Origin: Phoronis ovalis | Taxonomy: Eukaryota; Phoronida; Phoronidae | DNA: 20,855 nt | NCBI GenBank assembly: GCA_028565635.1 | Contig: JAOXYB010109159.1 | Coordinates: forward strand, 1 to 20,855 | Direction: 5' to 3' | Shown here: positions 16,601 to 20,855 of the stretch, piece after piece | How positions within the stretch are numbered: the stretch's first letter is position 1 | Layout of the letters: each line of letters begins with the position of its first letter | Position numbers and translations under genes: made by a program | The notes under the pieces: generated by a model | What the model saw: only the letters and a program-made list of their open reading frames with translations | The model's database searches: none | What the model was told of the DNA's origin: nothing

Positions 16601-19600
16601 GAGTCCTGGGGTTCATCATCTAAAGCCACAGAGTTGACACTGTCTCTCTCAATTCGTGCTGCTCTGAAACACAAATTGAGTTATATAATAGGGGAGGTGG
16701 CAAACAAAACAAGTTTGAAATCATGGTACTTTTATCATATTGTGTAAATTTTCTGTCACGTTTGCATTATTTACCTCACTTTTATAAAGCTGTAATAGAA
16801 ATAGGAAGCGAAGATACAAGTTACTATAAGAGCAGCTGGGATATTTGATGGTATTGCATAATAAGTATTAGATTTTTAGCATAATAGTGGAGTCACTTTA
16901 GAATTCGTCATCTCCGTGAACACATTATCAGTCATGTGCGTTATTAAAAATATACACAGAGTACTCGAACACCCAACATGCTCTGGGATTCATACATAAT
17001 AGCCCCATTACAGATAACTTTAAACAACAATTTAAAAAAAACATTTAATAACACCTTAATCTTCCCATATTTGTCATACTGTAAAAGCTCATCTCATAAG
17101 GGCAAAATGGTCCATGTAAATGTATTTTGGGTCCCCCTCTTCTAACATCTCTCAACTCCTCCGCTTGTACTTCCATCCAATCAGCTGTCTTCTTTGGCTT
17201 AGGTCTGTCAGGGTACCTGGCATCCTCTGCTCTTTGTGAGTGATTTTGCTATAAATTAAATGAAGCATTTTTTAGTAAATATATCCCATAATAGATGATA
17301 GTATCAGGATGTCTGACAGCAAAAATATTGTGGACACCTCTGTGCTACCCCTCATTTGCGGTACATATTCACTGACAAGCCGCATCTATTGTATAAAGGT
17401 GGAATGACTTATAAATTCTTATAGCCATAAATATCTAGTAAACAGAAAGCACGAACAGACAAAAACTTAAGTGATCATCATTGTGAATTCTTATTTGTTC
17501 TAATTCTTTAAATCATAAGTATAACAGTTTTAACTTTTTAAGAATACTAGATTATTAGAATCGGAATAAGTTAATAATAAATACCCTGGAAACAAAGTCT
17601 TCATTGCCTTGATCTGCAAACATTTTTTTTATCAATAATTCATTGATGTTAACTTCTCTCCCACTCACATGCTTGTAAATTAAATCAACTCTCATGGTTC
17701 CATGGACTACTGAATAAATCTACAAAACATGAAATAAGATATATAATCATTTATATTAATTTGGTGTTATCTACTCACTGAAAACTATTTTAATATAAAT
17801 TAATTACAGAACTGAATCAGACATTAAGCAATTGAGCATTCAGTCTAAAATATGCTGCACATTAATATATGTACTAATACTTTGTAATAAAACTACCTTT
17901 GCAAATAATTCTTTCTCTGAAACTTCCTTGGCAAAAAATTCTTTGGCTGCTTTAGACCACTGTCCATTTGGACAATTAACTGGGGATGGTTTAATATGTG
18001 CAAGGAAACACTCAAAAGCCTGTAACATTAAATTATAGAAGATTAGATGATTTATTTAGTACGTTTAATTTGAAGAATAACAAGTCTGGAAATTCTGCAC
18101 CAAAAGTATGAAGCTGTCATCCCATTCTTTTAAAATAGGGAGTTAGATTTGATAATAAATATTTACTAATAACAATATAGTAAACGTACATTATAGTAGA
18201 CTTATGATGCAAAAGCAGCAATTATTAAAGATTATTCACCTTTTTGGTTACTGAAGTATAGTTACGTGTACATAATTTTTATAATTTAACAATTATAAAT
18301 GCAACAGTTGTTCATAACAACCTGATATGAAGCGTCTTGCCGATTTTGTGCGATCATATCTGCCAACATGCACCTTTATGCTTTAATTATAAGAATATGA
18401 CAGCCTGATACAAGACACAAATTAAGTAAGCCGTTCAACATAACAATAAAACCTCACACAGATGCTAACAGATCTAACAGTATACAGGTAACAGGATACC
18501 TGGAATGGTTGAACCAGTGATGTTGGGTCTATTCCTTTATTGCTCATTCCTAACAACTCCTGTTCTAATGAATGATCAACATCTAGTTTCAACAGCTTAT
18601 CTTTATCAACTTCTTCATAATTACCATAATCAACAAAGAACATCTATAATAACAACAAAACAAATACCTGTGTATAGTCATTGTTTCAAATCAAGACTAG
18701 GTATATAAGGCAGGGTGACATGTAATAACATTAAACACTTTTGTATGGAATTTGACATTCTTATTAATTACTTATAGAAAATGAATGTATTGCTACAATA
18801 AACTAAACTCAATTAAAACGTAATCGATACATTTTATTTGATGAGTCATTGAATAGCCCAGCATAACTGCACCAGCAAGAGATATGCTTGCTGGGGAAAA
18901 CACCTTTATAAAGTAATTTCTGGTTATTTGCTGTTACAGATACATGACTCATACATACTCATACATAACAAGAATGCCTATAATTACAAAAAGAAAAAAA
19001 TACGTCAACTTACTTTTGATTGACCTCAACAAATTAGCTTACGAACCAATCAAATAAGTTGCTTAGTTGATTTGGTACATTTTATTTTTCACATGCATTA
19101 TATATTTCCGCCATATACAATAAGACATTGATTCTAGATTGAAGGTCACAACTGTTATAATATAGGGTTGCACAAAAATAAACGGAACACTTTTGAAGTT
19201 TTGTTACTTTTTCATTTCCTTTGCAACAATCACACTATTTTTATTATTCAAAATAAAATCAATGTTTCAAGAACCAAACACTGTTTTGATGTTTACTTTA
19301 TTCTTACGATTTGTAGCCAACCTAAATACAGCACCATAATTTGGCTCGAAATGCTCCTTAGAAATCAAAATAAGCCCCACTCCAATTAACAGTATGATAA
19401 TACATCCATGCTTGCTACAGAGCTTGTTTGGTGTTCAAATAAATCCTAAGACATATCTTTGTTTTTAAAATGTAAAATCGTTGAGTTGCAATAATAAATT
19501 ATTTGGTGAGTGCCCTACAAATACCCCAAAAAGCCATATTTATTTTTGACATTTTGATTATTGCTGTACCGTTTTCAATAGGTTGTGAAGAGCACTTGGT

Positions 19601-20760
19601 AAAACTGAGCAAGTTTTTGTTATGAAGTTGTAAATGAGCATTTTAGCTAGAGTAGAAAATATGGAATTGGAAAAAATATTTATAATTAGATTTTCTTTGT
19701 CAAATTTAACAAGTCAACATTTCATAAAACTTGCGTGGTGAGTTCGGTTTCTTTCGAGTCACCCCGTAAAATATTTGTTGTCAACCCTGAAAATACCTGT
19801 GTCCTAACTCTGCCGTAATTGTCTGGATTGCTCACTTCTTCTACCCTGGCTCGATAGTACACCGCATACTGATCTCCCATCTCTTGATATGGTGCTAAGC
19901 AGATCGTGCCATATGACACAGCTCCATTGAATGGCTAAAAAATCACAGCGCGTAATTGAATCATGCAGTAAGAAATTACTGGTCCACTGTTTAAAGACAT
20001 TTTAACTATCCCGTGGTCAATTACATCACCAAGGTTCCATCTTACAGTTCAGTTATGTCCTTTGTAAAGATCGATTTGATTGGCTGTTTCTTGCCTAAGT
20101 CCTGACCTACTTTTTCAGTTTGTTGTTGGGGTGCTACAGTTAAATACACGAAAGTGTAACTAATTATGGCAAGGGACTAATATAGAAAATTCCCTTGGTA
20201 ATGCGAAGATGATTTTCCATATTTATACAGTGTTTATAAGGTAACTGTGATGTTATTTATTTTTCTGTATACCGAATACCATTTTAAGCGTAAAACAAGG
20301 GAGACTATTTTACACTATATAAATGTAATTTAACGTAAACAACCTTTGTTAGAAAAGTTTTGGAAACTGCAAATAAAAAAGGTACCATTTAAATAAGATA
20401 AGTTATCGTGACAACATCACTCCAGACAGTCTTTATGTCTGAATATTCTCCGAGGCCATTAGCAGGGAACATGATAATCTAACTAAAATTTTCATTCTGT
20501 GTAAATTTACTTGGCATACTAAGTCTCCTTTTGTTGTACCAGAAGTGTAGATCCTTGTGAAAATACCCTAGTACAGGGATGTGTATATTGCTTTTTTTAA
20601 CCATTTGTGAAACTGCAAATAAATTAGTGATTTGTGATGAGTGTAATACCTTAAGGCATCTGTTGTCAACCACATAATTTATGGTTCTTTGAAGTTTATC
20701 GAGATTCTTCCAGGTGTCTGGGTCAGCATAATGAGCCCAAAAATGACCACAGTTTAAAAC
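13519..20760 (-). CDS. TDRD9: TDRD9 orthologue (Tudor domain DEAH-box RNA helicase), C-terminal 560 residues, 11 exons, 5' end outside window
   Basis: Minus-strand exons in reading order: 20760-20650, 19934-19797, 18643-18500, 18019-17897, 17719-17585, 17248-17055, 16663-16457, 15607-15469, 14946-14831, 14395-14141, 13639-13519. They total 1,683 bases, or 560 residues and TAA, with GT/AG borders and consistent phases. Residues about 30-105 form an extended Tudor domain (YYRARV at 63-68, FFVDYGNYEEV at 85-95). The rest matches the long C-terminal region of TDRD9/spindle-E (for example LHGPFCPYEM and TTLMPFVHGLPAITALLFSP), and a C2H2 finger closes it. Human TDRD9 is about 1,380 residues, so the helicase core lies beyond 20855. 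Known role: an RNA helicase in germline granules (nuage) that acts in the piRNA pathway, which silences transposons. The Tudor domain is expected to bind dimethylarginine, as on PIWI proteins. Role here is inferred by homology. Confidence 0.93.
13640..14140 (-). other. TDRD9 last intron
   Basis: This is a 501-base phase 2 intron with nothing recognised in it. Confidence 0.75.
14141..14395 (-). CDS. TDRD9: TDRD9 exon, YxWNQ motif and acidic loop (residues 437-520 plus split codons)
   Basis: The acceptor is GTATTTTTCAG above 14395 and the donor is GTAAGT below 14141. It is phase 2 at both ends. It begins LVLKRRESMEPRNYSRPYRW. The RPYRWNQINPDDI block corresponds to the family's PYxWNQxxP motif. 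An acidic run (HEDEEDS) and a helical end (QHKAWLHKVVRMK) follow. The ATG at 14370 is internal. Confidence 0.93.
14396..14830 (-). other. TDRD9 intron
   Basis: This is a 435-base phase 2 intron. A plus-strand 91-codon frame (14542-14817) fills much of it, but nothing supports it as a gene. Confidence 0.7.
14831..14946 (-). CDS. TDRD9: TDRD9 exon, conserved C-terminal region (residues 398-435 plus split codon)
   Basis: The acceptor is ATGTGTTTCAG above 14946 and the donor is GTAAGT below 14831. It enters in phase 0 and leaves in phase 2. INGVRMVINIALGTDEGTLQ then WATETMLKIQDEAQHKLV. This exon has no ATG-led open frame of note and is easy to miss, but phase and family similarity on both sides require it. 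Confidence 0.9.
14947..15468 (-). other. TDRD9 intron
   Basis: This is a 522-base phase 0 intron, AT-rich, with no repeat seen. Confidence 0.75.
15469..15607 (-). CDS. TDRD9: TDRD9 exon, conserved C-terminal region (residues 352-397)
   Basis: The acceptor is TTCTTTTATGACAG above 15607 and the donor is GTAAGG below 15469. One base completes an Arg codon from the previous exon, then 46 codons leave in phase 0. RYIGALCGLGRDLETSYPAL and PDYDMEITFDTKL correspond to the family's GALCGLG and DIEITFD blocks. Confidence 0.92.
15608..16456 (-). other. TDRD9 intron
   Basis: This is an 849-base phase 2 intron, very AT-rich, without recognisable features. Confidence 0.75.
16457..16663 (-). CDS. TDRD9: TDRD9 exon, conserved C-terminal region (residues 283-350 plus split codons)
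   Basis: The acceptor is CAATTTGTGTTTCAG above 16663 and the donor is GTATGT below 16457. It is phase 2 at both ends. RIERDSVNSVALDDEPQDSH, then MMIASHVKLNPAGNTMVAED and TTLMPFVHGLPAITALLFSP. These match the TDRD9 family C-terminal region, which has no separately assigned catalytic role that I know of. Confidence 0.93.
16664..17054 (-). other. TDRD9 intron with non-consensus donor
   Basis: This is a 391-base phase 2 intron whose donor reads AG/GTGTTA, the weakest in the gene. Phase and family similarity on both sides support it. Confidence 0.75.
17055..17248 (-). CDS. TDRD9: TDRD9 exon, linker and LHGPFCPYE motif (residues 218-281 plus split codon)
   Basis: The acceptor is TTTAATTTATAG above 17248. 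The donor GTGTTA below 17055 is weaker than consensus but fits. It enters in phase 0 and leaves in phase 2. A charged linker (QNHSQRAEDARYPDRPKPKK) precedes LHGPFCPYEMSFYSMTNMGR. The LHGPFxPYE block is highly characteristic of TDRD9. Confidence 0.92.
17249..17584 (-). other. TDRD9 intron
   Basis: This is a 336-base phase 0 intron with nothing recognised. Confidence 0.75.
17585..17719 (-). CDS. TDRD9: TDRD9 exon, end of the extended Tudor unit (residues 173-217)
   Basis: The acceptor is CATGTTTTGTAG above 17719 and the donor is GTATTT below 17585. It has 45 codons, phase 0. IYSVVHGTMRVDLIYKHVSG and NINELLIKKMFADQGNEDFV give the closing SN-like strand and helix (V-x-V-L, N-x-x-L-I-x-x-x-F-A), common to extended Tudor domains. 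Confidence 0.9.
17897..18019 (-). CDS. TDRD9: TDRD9 exon, SN-like part after the Tudor core (residues 132-172)
   Basis: The acceptor is TTAATGTTACAG above 18019 and the donor is GTAGTT below 17897. It has 41 codons, phase 0. AFECFLAHIKPSPVNCPNGQ and WSKAAKEFFAKEV follow the Tudor-extension pattern: A-x-E-C-x-L-A-x-I-x-P, then W-x-x-x-A-x-x-x-F. Confidence 0.92.
18020..18499 (-). other. TDRD9 intron
   Basis: This is a 480-base phase 0 intron with nothing recognised. Confidence 0.75.
18500..18643 (-). CDS. TDRD9: TDRD9 exon, Tudor core second half (residues 84-131)
   Basis: The acceptor is TTGTTATTATAG above 18643 and the donor is GTATCC below 18500. It has 48 codons, phase 0. MFFVDYGNYEEVDKDKLLKL holds the Tudor signature F-x-D-Y-G-N, with N91 in the position that contacts dimethylarginine in known Tudor structures. 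The ATG at 18643 is internal, not a start. Confidence 0.93.
18644..19796 (-). other. TDRD9 longest intron in window, splitting the Tudor core
   Basis: This is a 1,153-base phase 0 intron between the two halves of the Tudor barrel. It holds an 8-bp-stem hairpin (18872-18894), a small inverted repeat (19006-19023 with 19047-19061) and a possible transposon end (19164-19190). Confidence 0.7.
18872..18894. repeat. Short perfect hairpin
   Basis: CCAGCAAG and its exact complement CTTGCTGG surround a 7-base loop. Isolated in an intron, the stem is too short for a microRNA precursor. Confidence 0.6.
19797..19934 (-). CDS. TDRD9: TDRD9 exon, Tudor core first half (residues 38-83)
   Basis: The acceptor is ATTTTTTAG above 19934 and the donor is GTATTT below 19797. 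It has 46 codons, phase 0. It contains SYGTICLAPYQEMGDQYAVY and YRARVEEV, the first strands of the Tudor barrel. The aromatic residues Y60, Y63 and Y64 are candidates for the methylarginine cage. Confidence 0.92.
19935..20649 (-). other. TDRD9 intron
   Basis: This is a 715-base phase 0 intron with no recognised repeat or gene. Confidence 0.75.
20650..20760 (-). CDS. TDRD9: TDRD9 exon, start of the extended Tudor region (residues 1-37)
   Basis: On the minus strand the acceptor is TTTTTATTCAG just above 20760 and the donor is GTATTA below 20650. It has 37 codons, phase 0: VLNCGHFWAHYADPDTWKNL then DKLQRTINYVVDNRCLK. The GHFWAHY pattern is the usual entry strand of a Tudor/SN-like unit in TDRD9. 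The preceding exon is outside the window. Confidence 0.9.
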
Positions 20761-20855
20761 CTGAATAAAAACAAGAGTTCTGCGGGTGCAGACAGATGCC
20801 CATCATATGATGTAGTTTCTGTAGTTGTAAAGCCATCTTTGTATGTATAAGAGTT

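Noticed and set aside
16529-16747. Plus-strand 72-codon frame
   Set aside because: It is antisense to the well-supported TDRD9 exon 16457-16663.
18872-18894. Hairpin as a microRNA precursor
   Set aside because: The stem is only 8 bp with no extended pairing in the flanks, too short for a precursor.
1-20855. CRISPR array, operon, tRNA or rRNA genes
   Set aside because: There are no regularly spaced repeats, no cloverleaf or rRNA-like sequence, and the gene structure is intron-rich and eukaryotic.

Overview
This window is eukaryotic and most likely comes from an invertebrate animal. It is AT-rich. Its coding sequence is cut into many short exons with consensus GT/AG borders and T-rich acceptors, and introns run from about 180 to 1,150 bases. 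Two animal gene families can be recognised from translated exons. I cannot name the species. A TDRD9 orthologue implies an animal with a germline piRNA pathway.

Left half, + strand (about 1582-12967): the 3' part of a ZNF106 (zinc finger protein 106) orthologue. Fourteen exons join in one open frame of 1,727 residues plus one split codon. The order is a long disordered, basic/Ser-rich region, a coiled coil, basic nuclear-localisation-like clusters, a roughly seven-bladed WD40 propeller, and two C-terminal C2H2 zinc fingers. The N-terminal exons and the promoter lie upstream of the window. A 31-base candidate exon sits at 39-69. All 13 introns after the first long exon are phase 0.

Right half, - strand (20760 down to about 12978): the 3' part of a TDRD9 orthologue. 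TDRD9 is the Tudor-domain DEAH-box RNA helicase of the piRNA pathway (Drosophila spindle-E family). Eleven exons give the C-terminal 560 residues: an extended Tudor domain, the conserved C-terminal region, and a terminal C2H2 finger of the matrin/U1 spacing type. The helicase core lies beyond 20855.

The two genes are tail to tail. The stop codons are about 1.5 kb apart, and the only obvious minus-strand AATAAA (12978-12983) lies 11 bases beyond a plus-strand AATAAA (12962-12967). The two mature 3' ends therefore probably overlap by a few tens of bases.

Repeats are confined to introns. They are a two-copy 57-bp tandem repeat (182-295), an inverted repeat of about 43-bp arms (667-842), a nested fold-back element with 17-bp perfect terminal repeats and a 215-bp-offset partial second copy (6731-7136), and weaker possible transposon ends. 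I found no tRNA, rRNA, CRISPR array, operon structure or transposase gene. I see no wholly new system. The most notable signals are the overlapping 3' ends, the fold-back element with an apparently flipped loop, a possible intronic-polyadenylation isoform of ZNF106, and the C-terminal zinc finger of TDRD9.
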